Positions 51,003 through 63,999 of a DNA stretch of 64,000 nucleotides are shown here, piece after piece. Under the pieces are notes generated by a model. That model did no database searches, was not told the DNA's origin, and worked only from the letters and a program-made list of their open reading frames with translations. The stretch is taken from NCBI GenBank assembly GCA_016801885.1, contig JAFBJY010000293.1, forward strand, positions 1 through 64,000, read 5' to 3'. The position numbers were made by a program, and so were the translations under genes. This stretch comes from Toxotes chatareus (Eukaryota; Chordata; Actinopteri; Toxotidae). Every line of letters starts with the position of its first letter. Position 1 is the first letter of the stretch.

Positions 51003-53069
51003 CCGAAGGACAGGGAACAGGACAAAGGAACAACCATAAGTGTTATGGTAGATGGTTTGATGCAGTGGAGAATGCATTTTGGTATCAGCAGGTTGCTAAT
51101 TATTTGTGCACAACATGAACTAAAGCCTAAGGTTGTCCATGGAACAGGCCCCAAGAAAAGGAGATGGAGAACTTGAATGAGACCCAGACACGTGAAAATG
51201 TACAGGGGGATTTAGAATAATTTAAAATATTTCCTGTACAGATCCAGGCCTCATGTCTGTTTCTTGATCTACCCATAAGAACAGTCTCCAGCAAGTGGAA
51301 ATCACAGATCCGCCGAAACTTGTAGCTAATTTTCTGAAATATTTATCCCAAAAATCAATATTAATCAAGACATCACTTTAAAGGAGTTAGGGTACAGTGT
51401 AATTGTGAAGAAGGAATGATGATTTGACTGTTGAAATAAACTTTTTCAGGACTCAACATTTCAAAAAAAAGAAATATGGGTAGTTAGGAAATTCAAGTCC
51501 ATACTCGCTTAGAGAATCATGTAGAAGAGTCTCTGGGCCTTTCTATCAAACCTGTCTCTCTGTAGAACCCAGTGAGTCTGTAGGGGAACAGGCCTTTTGA
51601 TGTCGTCCCATCTGAGCTTGGAACGGGTATTCAGAGGTCAGCCCTGAATAATAAGAACTTCTAGGGCCTGTGTCTGTGTGTGGTTTGAGAAAAGAGTCAA
51701 AAGAAAGAATACCCATTACCTGATTATCCTCCTTGTTTCTGTCAAAACTCAAATTAATAGGAGCTGACACCAGCTCTTGTGAATGCATGTTTGTGTTATG
51801 GTTGATGCAGCCATATCTGTGCCTCAGTGTTGCTGTGCAAGTGTGATACCCGCTTAATGCATACCACCATACCCTCAGGGAGAATATGGTTGTACTGTTT
51901 AAATTGAGAGACATTTGCACTTGGTACTAAAAAAAAATGATTTTTTTTTTTTTTACCTTTTCTGCTGCTGTTGGTTTGAGACAAAGAGGAGTGACAAGGA
52001 GGAACGGGTCATTCAAGGGGCTCAGATAGAGAGGGAAGAAACGTTGACCCAATTATTGAGAGGGTGTATGGGATGAGTGTACAGGAGAGGCTTCTTTCCA
52101 GTGTGAGAGAGAAAGATTTGAGCTCCCATGTGGGCTCAAAACATTCAAATGCATGAAGTAGAAGGAGTTATCTAGCTTAGTGCCACCTTTTGGGTTTCCT
52201 GAGTGCATGTGTCTGTATGTGTGAGCGCTTGTGTGTTTGTTTGTAGATTTGCTCAGTAGATGCTTACTGTATGAATATATTCATTTTTTATGATACTCAG
52301 TCCACTGCAATTTAAATTTAATAATATATTTTATTTAAAATGAAGGAAGTTTATTTCAATGGTACTTTACCGTAACATTCTTACACAACAACATTTGGGC
52401 ACTTTTAGTATTGATCAAATTAGATGGTTTTTTCAACTACAATGATTGTTTGTCTTAAGAGATATGTACCCAAAAATTTCCAAAAGCCCTTAATGATTCT
52501 TCAGTTTATGTTTTTGGGGGAACCAAACTTCCAAAGCGAATATTTATTTAAATATGAGGCACAGTTTTTTAGCATCTTAACCACTTAGAAACATAATGTT
52601 AATGTCAATTGTACTTTTTGTGCATTTTCAAGAGTTTTTTCTATTTATAAGAACTTAGTTTGCTCACTTTTTATGTTTGCATCAAAATTGAACGAGGTCA
52701 GGGATGGAATGTTTTCCCTTTAGGTGCAAGAAAATAACAATACTTTAAGAGGGACTTTTTGTTACCCAACACCACTTTAAAGCGATGGAATTCCTAACGT
52801 GCTTCGCCCGAAATACATGGAGGAACTTAAGTTTCTATGTATACATATTTATTTCACCAAGCGCCTCCAGTTTTAAGGGGGACTTTCTGCAACCACTTGA
52901 GCAATAAGTTAATGCAAGATTTTTCATTCAAATTGGGTTGTCTTTCATGTTAGCCCAGAAGTTTTCCACGGTTATTGCATTTACTTTCCTTCCTGCAACC
53001 CCTTGAACTATGGAGCTGCTAAAGGTGTTAAACTTATCTTATCAGTGAAGACTGACACTGGGAACATAC
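51003..53069. other. grb10 intron 1: no gene seen
   Basis: About 2.1 kb between the two N-terminal coding exons. It has a T run at 51,941-51,954 beside a small splice-site cluster and otherwise no signal that I could interpret. An open frame at 51,546-51,920 (minus strand) has no recognised motif. Confidence 0.6.
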
Positions 53070-53348
53070 CTGAAGCGAGATGTGCAAAAAAGGGTTGTGA
53101 CCGTCGGAGGGTGTTTGGGTGAGGCCCCGGACAAAGGGGGGAGGCCTGGGGGAGGGTTTGCCCAGGGGTTCTGACTGCCTGGGGGCAAGGTTTGAATGAT
53201 GATAATATGGTGGTAAGGGGAAAGGTCTGTCACTGTGTAACTGGTCTGCGACCACCAATAGTACAGGTTTCCAGCCAGAGTTCTATCTTCACCAGGGCCT
53301 TAGAGTCAAACATCATCTTGGTAGAAACCCGTCAGAGAAAACTCTTCA
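53070..53348 (-). CDS. grb10: grb10 exon 1 (as numbered here): N-terminal region
   Basis: Acceptor TTGATATTTCCTCAG precedes the exon and donor GTATGTTCC follows it. Across several frameshifts the minus strand reads a QDDVDL..ALV.. segment, then a stretch matching NDMN..LE.LY, then proline-rich text, and ends with LRRSQP.HILA. These are the landmarks of the GRB10 N-terminus (DVDLEALVNDMN ... RSQPVHILAVR) just before the PNPFPEL exon. No single frame covers it: at least five one-base changes are needed. An ATGATG lies about 44 bases into the exon in a reasonable start context, so translation could begin here, but in mammals coding starts further upstream. The region is known to be disordered and to carry proline-rich binding sites for partners such as GIGYF proteins. 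Confidence 0.82.
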
Positions 53349-54780
53349 CTGAGGAAATATCAAGACGAAAATTGCCAAAATTCCCAAATGTATACATCTT
53401 ACCTGTAAAACAACGCGTAGATTTTTTCAGGAAAGGGAAAAACTAACTGACCAAAGAACTTAGAGCAGCAAAACAATGGATGAAAATGAGTCCGGAGCCT
53501 GCAGTTTGGAAGCTCAAAAAGGAGGTACCAAAAGAGGTGAAGTCCTGGGAAAAACTGGGACTTTTTTTCTATTTCAGTTTCTCCTATTAATTTTTTACAA
53601 GTTTGCCAAAGGAAAATTTGAACCCTTCCTGATTGCACAACTAATTCCAAGTATCTAGGGGGAGAAAAAACATAGGCATCCAAAAACAAGGTACACAATA
53701 AAAACATTGGACCCTTTTGCTAAATAAAGATATCTTTGATTACACGCTTGATGTTACCCTTGATAAATTCCAGGGAAAATCGCAGCACCTTCCACATTTT
53801 AATCTGTCCACTGGGGTTCACATAGGCATCGCACTGTAAGATTGTTTCATTCCAAGAGTATCAAAATCCCCGTTTTTTAAAACTTTTTAAAACAGGACTA
53901 ATTCTTTTTCACGGGGGAACTTTTCCCAAACAAAGCCCCTTTGAAAATGAAGGGACATTTAAACAAAAAAGGGAATTTTTTAACTACTGGAGAGGTTTAA
54001 ATCAAACAATCAATAAAAGAGCTCAATTTCTTTTTATAGTGAAAAGTTTTTTCACAAATGGTGTGATTTGCTCTTTTTTAAAATAAAATTTCACTCTCCA
54101 GAAAAATTTCATTAGAAAGAAAATTTATGTCAAAGAACCTTTCAAATTCAGCCCGATCCTTTCAATTTATTAACAAAGAAAATTAGGGGAAAAAAAAAGG
54201 TGGGTGAGGGACCCCAACCCCGGGGAAAGGGTTATTGAAGGACCTTTAAAAAAAAGGCTGAAGGACCCTTTTTAATGCATTTTTATAATGTGGGGAAAAA
54301 CCATGTTATGGTTTTTGGAAGACACACTGTCCTTTGACAAGGATATAGAAAATCGATCAGACAAAAAAGCACCTTTTATTTTAAGAATTTCTTTTAATTT
54401 TTTTAATTCATGTTTTTTTTATAGGCTCCCCTTTTGGCAAAAAACTCAATAGGGATAATGATTTTAGTTTTTGTTTTTTTCTATTTGAACCAGAAATGCC
54501 TTTTTAAATTTATTTTGCTTTGGGGATCATAAAAAAAGAAAGTTAATTTTAAAGAAACAACCCACCTGAAAAAAGGGCACTAAATGGTGTTTTCCTATAA
54601 TGCACATCTTAAAAAACTGAGAAATTAAGCAAAAAGGAAAAAAGGGACCAAATTTAATTTTTATGGCCTGCTGTCCTCCCAACATCAAAAAAAATGAAGC
54701 TATGTAATTTTCCGGCAGGGGAAGGACAGCTAAACCATGTAGGTCACGCTCCTAAACAGCCAAAGTCCTTCAGCTCAGCA
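53349..54780. other. Degrading-quality sequence upstream of grb10 exon 1
   Basis: This is the expected position of 5' grb10 intron sequence. It becomes progressively richer in homopolymer runs to the right. No exon or start codon of grb10 was found. The open frames around 53,400-53,700 on both strands have no recognised motif. Confidence 0.55.
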
Positions 54781-57700
54781 GAAAGCACATTGGGAAACAG
54801 CAATTTATTTATTTTAAAAATTTTTTCAAATTTTTTTCCCCAAAAAACACCCGGGGGGTGACCAATATTTTTTTTTTAATTTTTTCCCAAAAAGAAAATT
54901 CCAAAAAACAAAAAAAGGGGGGGTTTAAGGTGTAAACCTATCCCGCGGGGTGATAGTTTTGCCCCCCTGATAGCCTAACACGGGGGCAAAAAGTTGCCAG
55001 ATTTTCCGAAAAGGTTGGGAGCGAAAATTTTGCCTGGAATGAGGGGGAACGTTTTATTAAATTAAGGGACAATTAAGAACCAGACAAAGGCATATCCCCC
55101 AAAGGGGCAAAAGGGCAACGATAAAAAGAGAGAATAAAAAGAAAAAAAATAAAAAAATGGGGCAAAATAAAATTTTTTTTTTAAACTTATTATTTTTTAT
55201 AGGAAAGCCCTTGGCCCCAAAACCCCCGTGGGGAAAACCGAAATAACCGGGTTTCCAAAATGATTTTTTTAACCCCCTTTTTATTAATTTTTGGGGGTTT
55301 TTTAAAAGAAATTTTCCCCATTTTGGCCCCCCTTACTTTTTTTAAAAAACAAAGCCTGAATAGAGGGTTTGGGAAAAAAGGGCCCGGTTAAGCATTTTTT
55401 CCCTTAAAACCCCTTTGCCCCCCGGGGGGCTTTTTGTGCCTGGGCCCCCCCTCCCCTTTTTAAGGAAAAAAACCTTTTTACAAGGGCGGGGCCCCCTTGG
55501 GAAAGGATGAAAAAGGGAAAGGAAACCCAAAAATTTCCCATTGGGAAAGGGGGGGAAAATTTCCCAAAACCCAAAAAAGGAAAAACCCCGCACCCTTAAT
55601 AAAAAAAAAATTGGGGAAAAAATGGGAAAAAAAAAAAAAAAAGGGGAAAAAAAGGGAGGGAAAAATGGGTTTTAAAAAAAATTTAAAACAAAAAACCCCG
55701 AAAACATGAAAAAATAGCATTGGGGGGCCTTTGCCATGTGACCTGTCCCGACCCAAACCCTTGGTTATTTTAAATTGAAAAGGGCCCAAATCCGTTTTAA
55801 AATTTTTAAAAATAAAAGGAAAATCAAAATTTTTTGTAAATTTCCCTTTTTTGAAACCTTTTTTTGGCCCTTCCTTTAAATTTTTTTTTAAAAAAAGGGA
55901 AAATTTAAAAAATTGGTTTTGGGAAAACTTGCTCAAAAAAAAATTTTCTTTTTTTTGTCTCCCGGTTTTAAAGGTTTTTAAAAATTTTTTAAATTAAAAA
56001 ATTTCAAAAATTTTAAATTTTAAAAAAAATTTTTATAAAGGAAAAATTTTAAAAAATTTTTTGAAAAAATCTTAAAGGCCAAAATTTTTAAAAAAAACCC
56101 CTTTTAAATTTGCCCCAAACCGAAACCCCTTTTTTTTCCCCTGCGTTTAAGCCTTCCCGGGGAAAAGGGGGGTTTTTCAAAAAAGCCCAAAAAAAAGGAA
56201 AGGGGAATTTTAATTAAAAAGAAAGGGGGGCAAAGAGGGGCCCAAAAAAGTTTTGGGAAACCCAAAAAACCATTTTTTTTTGGAAAAAGGCCAAAACCCT
56301 GGTTTTTAAAACCTTTTTTTTGTGGGAAAAAAAAAAAAGTAAACAAATTTTTAAAACCAAATGAAAAAACCCTTAACTTTTAAAAAATTTTTTAAGGGGA
56401 AAACCCAATGGGAAAAAAAACCAACATTTTTATTCAAACCAAAAAAACGGGAAAAGCCCAAAAGGGGAAAAAAAAAAAAGGCCCGGGAAAAAAATTTTTT
56501 TGCCCCCTTAAAAAAAATTCATCTTTGGCCGGGGTTTAAAAAAAAACCCAAATTTTTTAAATAAAAAACTTTTTTCGGGTTTAAATTTTTTAATTTTGGG
56601 CTTGCCCACTAAAAAAAATTTATTTAAAATAAGTAAAATTTTTTTTTAAAATTTTTTTTCAAAAAAAATTAAAAAAGGTTTATTTCCTTAAATTTTTTAA
56701 AAAATTTCCCCTTTTTTTGTTTATTTCCCCTTTTTTTTTTAAAATTCCCTTTCCTTTTTCCGACCCCGAAAAAAAAAGGGGGAAAAACCCAAAAAAACTT
56801 TTTCCCCTCAAAATGAAAAATAAAATTTTTTTGGGGGTTTTTTTAAAAAATTTTGTAAAAAGTTAAAAGAAAAATTTCCTAAAAAATTTAAACAAAAAAA
56901 AAATTTTAAAACCCAAAAAAATTTTTCCCTCAACCCCTTTTTTCTTTTTTTCTGTTTCCTGGGGTAAAGTTTCCCTTTAAAATTGAAAAATTTTTTAAAG
57001 GGGAAAAAAAAAGGGGAAAAGAAGGGGAAGGGGGAAAATGGTTTCCCCGGGGGGGGAAAGGGTTTTTTGCAGGGTTTACCCTTTTGGGTTTTCCCCCCCC
57101 AAAAAAAAAAAAGGGACAAACAAATTTTCTGGGAAAAAAATTTTTAAACCAAATTTAACTTTTTTAAACCCCATTTAAATTTTTAAATTTTTCCAAAAAA
57201 AAATTTTTTGTTTTGGGGTTTTTCCCCTTTTTTTTAAAAAATTTTAAAACAATTTTTTAAAATAAATATGTTTCCAAAAAAAAATTTTTGGAAAACCCCC
57301 CTTTGTCTTACTTTTAAAAGAACCAAAAATTTTAAACAGGGGCCCCCAATAATAGGGAAAAAATTTTTGCGGGGGGTTTTGAAAAATTGAGTGTAAACCA
57401 AAATTTCTGTTTTTTTTTAAAAAAAAGGGGAAAAATCATCTGGGGGGTTTTGTAAAAAGGAAAAAAAAAGGGGAAATTTTTTTGGAAAATTAATAAAAAA
57501 CCCCCCCAAATTTTTTTCAAGGTTTTCCCCCAGTAAGAAAATTTTTAAAATTTTAAAAAAACCCCTTTTTTTTTAAATTTTAATCCCAAAAAAAAATTTT
57601 GGTTAAATTTTAAATTCCCCTTTTTTTTTTTTAAAATTTTTAAATTAAAAAAATTTTTGTTTTTGTTTTTTTGAGTGGTTTTTTTACCTTTTTTTAAAAA

Positions 57701-60700
57701 AGGGTTTTGGCTACCCGTCTTTTTTTCCCTTTCCCAAAGGGTTTGCCCTTTTCTTAAATGGGCAATGGGGAAAACTGGACATTTTTTAAAAAAAACCCCC
57801 AAAAAAAACCCCCGAAACCCCAATGCCCTTTGGTTTTTTTCCATCTTTTCAAACAAAAAATTTTTTGGGGTTTATAAAAAACTTTTTGTTTTGGGTTTAA
57901 AAAAAAAGCTAAAATTTTCCGGGTTTTAAAAAAATTTGGTTTTTTAAAAAAAGGGGGGAAATTTTTTGTTAAACCCGTTTTTTTTAAAAAGGCCCAAAGG
58001 AGAAACATCCCGGAAAAACCCCTTTTTTTTTGCAAAATTTTTCATGGGTTTTTTTCAAAAATGGAACTTAAATTTTAAATTTTAAAAAAATTTAAAAATT
58101 TTTTTTGGGGGTTTCCCCTTTTGGGTTTTTTTGTTTGGGTTTTTTGCCCAATTTCTTTTCCCAAAAACCTTTTGGAAAACCCTTTTTGTTTATGATCATG
58201 GGTTTATGTTTGGTTACCCCAAACAAAAAATTTAAAAAATTTTAAAGGCTTTAAAAAAAATTTAAAATGTTTTTAAAAAACCTTTTTAAAAACCCCCCGA
58301 GGGAAAAATTTTAAAACCCTTGGGTTTTCCCGGGGTTTTTTTATTTTGGGGGGCCCCGGATTTTTTTCCCAAAAGCAGGGAAAAAGGCCCCCAGAAATAA
58401 ACAAAGGGCCCCCCCCCGGGCATTTTTAAAGGGTTTTTTTGATTTTAAAAATTTTTTGAAATTTAAAAAAATTTGTTAAAAAGAGGGGGGGGGGAAAGGA
58501 GAAGGAAATTTTCCCAAATTTATTGGGAAAAACCTTTGGGTTTCCCAAAAGGAAAATTTGGGGAAAAGGGAAAGGGGAATTTTTTTGTTTTGGGGTTTGG
58601 GGTTTGAAACACCCCTTTTTTTCAAAAAAAAAAATTTAAAAACCCCCCAAAAAACTTTCCAAAAATTTTAAAAATTTTTATTTATCCAATCATAAAATTC
58701 AAACCTTTAATTTTAATGGGGAAACAAAATCTTTTTAAAAAAACAAAAAAAAATTTAAAAGGGGTATTCACCTTTTTTTGGGCCCCCTTTTTTCTTTTTT
58801 TTCCCAAAAATTTAAAATTTTTAAAAAGGGGGTTTTTTTGAAAGGGGGTTTTTTAGTTTTAAATTTTAAAAAAAATTAATTTTAAAATTGAAACCTCAAA
58901 ATTTAACAGCCCAAAAAAAAAAGTTTTTATTTTAAAAAATTAAATTTTTTGGACCCAAAAAAAAAAAAAAGGAAAAACTTTTTAAAAAAAAAAAAGGGGG
59001 TGACCCCAAACACCATTTTATTATAGAATACCTTTTATTTTTGCCCCACCAAAAAAAAATTTTAGGGAAACCCCAAACCTGGGGAAAAGTGAGGGGTTTT
59101 TTTAAAAACAAAAATTTGAGGGTTTTTAGTTTTTAAATCGTTTCCCTTTTAAAAAAAAGGGGGGTTTGGAATCAGTTTAAAATTTTCCGTTTAAATTTTA
59201 AAAAAAAATTTAAAAATAGGGGTTTTTGAAAAACGGGGAAAAGGGGAATTTTCCCTTTTCGTTTTTTTAGAAATTTTTAAAAGAAATAAAAAATGAAATT
59301 TTTTTCAAAAAAATGGGCAGGGAAACCATTAAACCCCAAATTTTTAAATTTTTTCCCCTTTGGGCGGGTTGAAGGGTTTTTTTTTGTTTTGCAAAAATTT
59401 TTTTTTTGGGGTTTATGGGGAAAACACAAACCCCAAAATTTTTTTTTTCCACCCCAAGGGTTTTTTTGGAAAATTCCTTTTCCCTTTTTATACCAAGGGT
59501 AAGTTCGATTTTCCAAACAGGCACCCCTTTTAAATAAAAAAAAAATTTTTTTAAAATTTTTGGCAAGGGGAAGCAAAAAAACAGCGTTTAAAAAAAAGAA
59601 ACAAATCCCAAAATTTTGCCAGGGGAAAAAAAAAAAGGGGGTAAAAAAAACAAATAAAAATAAAAACCAAAAAAAATTTTTTTAAAAACCCCAAAAAAGG
59701 GGACATAAAGGAAGAATTGGGTCATTCATTCAAAACAAACTGAGATTAACTTTTGCCCCCGGGGGGCCCCGGGAAAAAAAAGGAAAGGCAAAAAGGGAAA
59801 AAAAAAACAGAAATTTTTGGGGGTTGAAATTTTTTTTGGGGGGAAATTTAGAGAGCACAAAAACAACCAAAAAAACCCTTTAAAAAAAAAAAGGGGTTAA
59901 ATCAACTTGAAATTGAAAAAAAAATGAAAACACTTTGGATTTTTTCAAACCCAAATTTTTAAAAAAAAAATTTTGGGAAAAGGGGGGTTTTTTGAAAACC
60001 CTTAAAAACCCGGCCGTGACCCAAAAATGGAAATTTTTGGAAAAAAGGGGAAAAGGGGAAGGGCCAAAAAAACCCCAAGGGAAATCTTATTTTCCCCCTT
60101 TTTAGAACCAAGGGGGTAAAAGGGTTTAAAAAACCCCCGACAAACCCGGAGGGGGCCAAAAACCAAAAATGTTGAAAAAGAAAAAAACCCCCTTGGCGGT
60201 AAAAAAAAAAAACCGAAAAAAATTGGGAAAAAAAATTAATTTTAAAAAACCCCCCTTTTTATTCAAAATTTTGAAAAAACCAAATTTTTTATAAAACTTT
60301 AAAAAGGGGTTTTAAAATTTAAATTCCAAAAGGGAAAAGGGGAGTTTTGAGATTCAATTTTTTTAAACTAAATTAACAGAAAAAATTTTTTTTTTTTTTA
60401 AAAAAACCCCAATTTTAAAGTGTTTCCCCCCACCAGCCTTTTTTTTAACAAATTTAAAATTTTAAAAAAAACCCGGCTGGCCACCACTCATGGGTTTTAA
60501 AGTGGAAAAAACAAAGGGGGCCTTTAAATTTCCAGAAATTTTTCTTTGGGTTGCCCAAAAAACCCTAAAAGTTTTTTTGAAAAAATTTTTTAAAAAAATT
60601 TAAATTTAAAAAAAAAAAGGAAAAAAATTAAACCCCAAAAAAAGGGCCGAAAATTTAAAATTTTTTTAAAACCTGGAAAGAAAGGCCAAAAAAAGGAACC

Positions 60701-62130
60701 CATTTTTTTACAAAATTTTAAAACCCTTTTTTTAACTTTTTTTTTGTTTTACGTTTCCCCCCAAATTTTAAAAACCCCCCAAATAAAAATTTTTACAAAA
60801 GGGCCCTTTTAAGGGTTTGGGCCCTTTTAAAAAAAAAATATTCAATAAAACTCAAAACCTTTAAAAATTAATTGGGAAAAATTTTAAAAATTTTTTTTTT
60901 TTCAATTTTTAAATTCCCAAAATTTTCAAAGGAAAAACCCCATTTTTAAAAAAATTTTCCTTTTCCAAAATGGGGTTTTTAAAAAAAAAGGTTAAATTTT
61001 TTGCCACTAAAACATTAAAGGGGGTTTTTAAAAAAATTTTTCCAAAAAAATTCCCCCCCTTTTTTCCCCAAACCCCATTTGGGTTTTAAAATTTAACAAA
61101 AGGGGGAAAAACCGCGTCCCCTAAAATTTGGGTTTTTTAAATTTTAAATTAAATTTTTTCCCCCTTTTTCTTTAAATTTCAAAAAATTTTTTAAAATTCC
61201 CACAGGTTTTAAATTTTTAAAAAAAAACACAATTAAATTTAAAAAATTTGCAGCATTGTTTAAAAAAAACCCAAAGAAACCCAAAACCCCTTTTTTAAAT
61301 TTATTTTTTCCCCAAAGGAAAATGAGAAAGCCAAGAAATAAAAAAAAACCCCCGAAAAGGGGGAAAAAGGGAAAAAGAAGGGAATCAAACGCCAAACAAA
61401 GGAAAGGTTTTATAAAATTTCCCCCCTTTGGGGGCCCCCAAAAAAAAAGGGGAAAGGGCCAAAAAATAAACCCAAAACCCTTTTAAAACAAAAAAAAAAA
61501 ATCCCCATTTGGGGAAAAAAAATTTTTCCCAAAAATAAAAAAAAAAAAAAAAAAAAAAAAAACAAACCCCAAAAAAATTTTGAAAATTGGGGGTTTTTGG
61601 GGATTTTTGGGGGGTTTGGGGGAAAAAAACTGAAAAAAATTTCCCCAAAACGGGGGGCCCCCTTTTTTGGGTTTTTAAAACCCAAAGGGGGGAAAAGGCA
61701 AAAAGGAAAAACCATATTTGGGGCTTTGGTTACCCCAATTTTTTTTGGGGGGGAAAAATTTTTTCTGGTTCTAAAAAAAACCCAAGAAAAAATTTAAATT
61801 TTTTGAACCCAAAAAAAGGGGGGCAATGCCCCTAAATATTTTAAGACCCCCCAAAGGGGGCCAAAAAGGAAGCCCCAAACCCCCGGGGATTGAAAAAACA
61901 AAACCAAAAAAAGATGGGAAAAAAGTTTTAAAAAAAGATTTGTTGTTTGGTTAAAATTTTTCAACAAACCTAAAAAAAAGGGGAAAAAAATTTTAGTAAA
62001 GCCCTTTTTTGGGGAAAACAAAAAATTTTTTTAAAAAAAGTTTTTCCCTTTTAGGCCCCTGGGTTTTACACCCATTTAAGTTTTCCCCGGGTTTGGGAAA
62101 CTAAAAAAAAAATTTTTTTTTAAATTAAAA
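54781..62130. other. Homopolymer-dominated, failed-consensus stretch
   Basis: Nearly every base here stands in a run of two or more (AAAA, TTTT, GGGG, CCCC), with almost no alternating dinucleotides and no normal vertebrate texture. The open frames on both strands translate into K, F, P and G runs and carry no family motif. The change back to ordinary sequence at about 62,130 is abrupt. I read it as an assembly or base-calling artefact, so no feature inside it is called. Real 5' exons of grb10 could be lost in it. Confidence 0.85.
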
Positions 62131-63999
62131 TATAAGGAAGCAGGGGAGGTGAGAAGGTCCAAGAAGGAAGGAGAGGAGGATGACAGAAGGAAAGGAAGAC
62201 GAAGCCTAGGTTCTGAGAAGACAGATATAGCACAGAGCACTTCTTAACCCACATAAACCCACAGTAAACAACATCAACAAGCAACAAGGCAGGAACAGTG
62301 ATTGATCACAAATTGTTAAACACAGGTAAAATAGCTGCACCTTATCCAATTCTACTAAAGTACTGCGTGTATTCCTTTGTTCCATGAGTTTGGTTTGTGA
62401 CTGACTCCATATCTGAAAGAGCAGTTTAGAAATATGACCAAATGTTATTGTAAATGAGGCAGGGAGTAAAAGTTATTTGCACCAATCAAATCCAGCTTTT
62501 CAATGAGGTGAAAATGATCACTTAACTGGAGTAACCTAAATGATGAGGTTTTCGTGAATTGATTTCCGCACCATCAGCTTAAGAAACTAGTTTTTTTGAA
62601 CAATGCTGACAAATCTGAGCAAAACCTTTGCAGTGCTTTTGTAGTATGACATCGGGAAAAACTCCATTCACTGGAGCAAAGATATCAGAACTAGTAATTG
62701 CTTTATTTTGGATGATAAAAGAGCTCATTAATCACTGCAGAGTAAAATGAGGTTAGCTGCAGGAAGAGGTGCACCTCAGATTAGTCTCTACTCAGGAGCC
62801 TCAAGACTCTAAGCATATGAGGTGCTTCCCCCACCAAACTCTCACATCTGGGGTTTACCATTCTGGCTCCAACGCAGCTGACAATCTCGGCCCATATTCC
62901 ACTGAAAATGGACTCCTCTACATCAATAAATTATTGAAATTAACCTACTGAGGTGTGGTCCTCCTAAGTTGACACAGTAATATAAGTTGCTCCTCAGGGG
63001 ACTTGAAAGTTGTTCTTCTGCTCTGTGAAGCCTCCTCCCTGCCATCCTTCAATAAGGCACAAACTGGCCAAATCTGTTAAATATGGACTTTAGTCTACTT
63101 GAACTTCTTAAAGTGGGCATCCTATTAACCTCTTGGAATCATGCCACTGAACAAACACCTCTAAACATTCGACCCAAAATAATTTTACGGGCACCTCCAG
63201 GTTCTTAACTTCAAAATCATGGGTATATCTGGGAATCAAGCAGTCTGGCTCACAACTATGATTGTCTTTAAGCAGCAGTTCATGACCCCTGTTGGTATTT
63301 TTTTTTGGGTAAATATGACCTGCCATTTTATAGACAGCTATTATTATCTCATGTTTGCATTAGCGGTTGTGAGCGGCTGCCCTTGCACCATACAGTGTGT
63401 ATATGTGTGTGCATTTCTCCTGCAAAAGTGCTTCTGCATGCATGTGTATCTGTATGTGGGCATATGTGTGTGTATGTGATGTTTACATATGCTGTGCATG
63501 TGTGTGGCTGAGTGTGGTGTGTAAAGGCTCTATTTTAGGAGTTTTCAGGGTCTTTGAGAAGTTGTGTGTACAGAGTTGTGTATCTTGCTTGTCTCTGACC
63601 GACCACTGTACAATGACAGGACCATTCTGCCCCAGTAAAGTCACCTACCACACTGCAAACTGGGAATACTGTTTAATTTTTTTAACATTTTTGAGATACA
63701 AGAAAAAATGATAAAGATGCAATAACATGAACCAGCTTTTTAAGTTAAACTGCTATGACAGCATCAACTGTACATGTTCTTCAGTTACTGCCGCCAGACA
63801 CAACAGAACAAGTAGCTGACTGTAACATAGCCCATTAAGATGACATTAACCAGCAGTCGCTACTAAGCTATTTCCAAAAGTCAAAGACTGTGCTGTGATT
63901 TCAGCTATCTTTACTTGTAAAAATGATGTCTCAGAGAGAAAGTTAGAAGCTCATTCAAGTCACGCATAGCTGCTGTGCAAGATCAAATAGAAACAACTA
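62131..63999. other. Ordinary sequence, no gene recognised
   Basis: Normal-looking vertebrate sequence with a GT-rich stretch at about 63,390-63,520. Small open frames (62,769-62,951 plus; 63,108-63,326 minus) show no motif that I know. If grb10 extends upstream, this could be its first intron or 5' flank. Confidence 0.55.

Larger units (their letters stand above)
24702..53348 (-). other. grb10: grb10 gene (coding exons 1-15 as numbered here), minus strand
   Basis: Fifteen segments match, in order and on one strand, the Grb7/10/14 family: N-terminal region, PNPFPEL motif, RA, PH, BPS and SH2. Assignment to GRB10 rests on the N-terminal DVDL..ALVNDMN-type motif, RA-domain text CQLLVYKSHCVDDNSW, and SH2 text HGRISREESHRII, all closer to GRB10 as I remember it than to GRB7 or GRB14. 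The family protein is a cytoplasmic adaptor that binds insulin and IGF-1 receptors through BPS and SH2 and inhibits their signalling. Nearly all exons carry indels that break the frame, while most splice junctions are canonical, so I read these as assembly errors. Further 5' exons (start codon, 5' UTR) are expected above 53,350 and are not identified. Which teleost paralogue (a or b) this is cannot be told. Confidence 0.92.

Noticed and set aside
24702..53348. Assignment to GRB14 or GRB7
   Set aside because: The ETN..ISP piece is GRB14-like and RLFK is GRB7-like, but the N-terminal ALVNDMN-type motif, PQQRK linker and SREESHRII favour GRB10.
55342..62021. Many open frames of 60-150 codons on both strands
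   Set aside because: They consist of K, F, P, G and N runs produced by homopolymer inflation and overlap in opposite directions without motifs.
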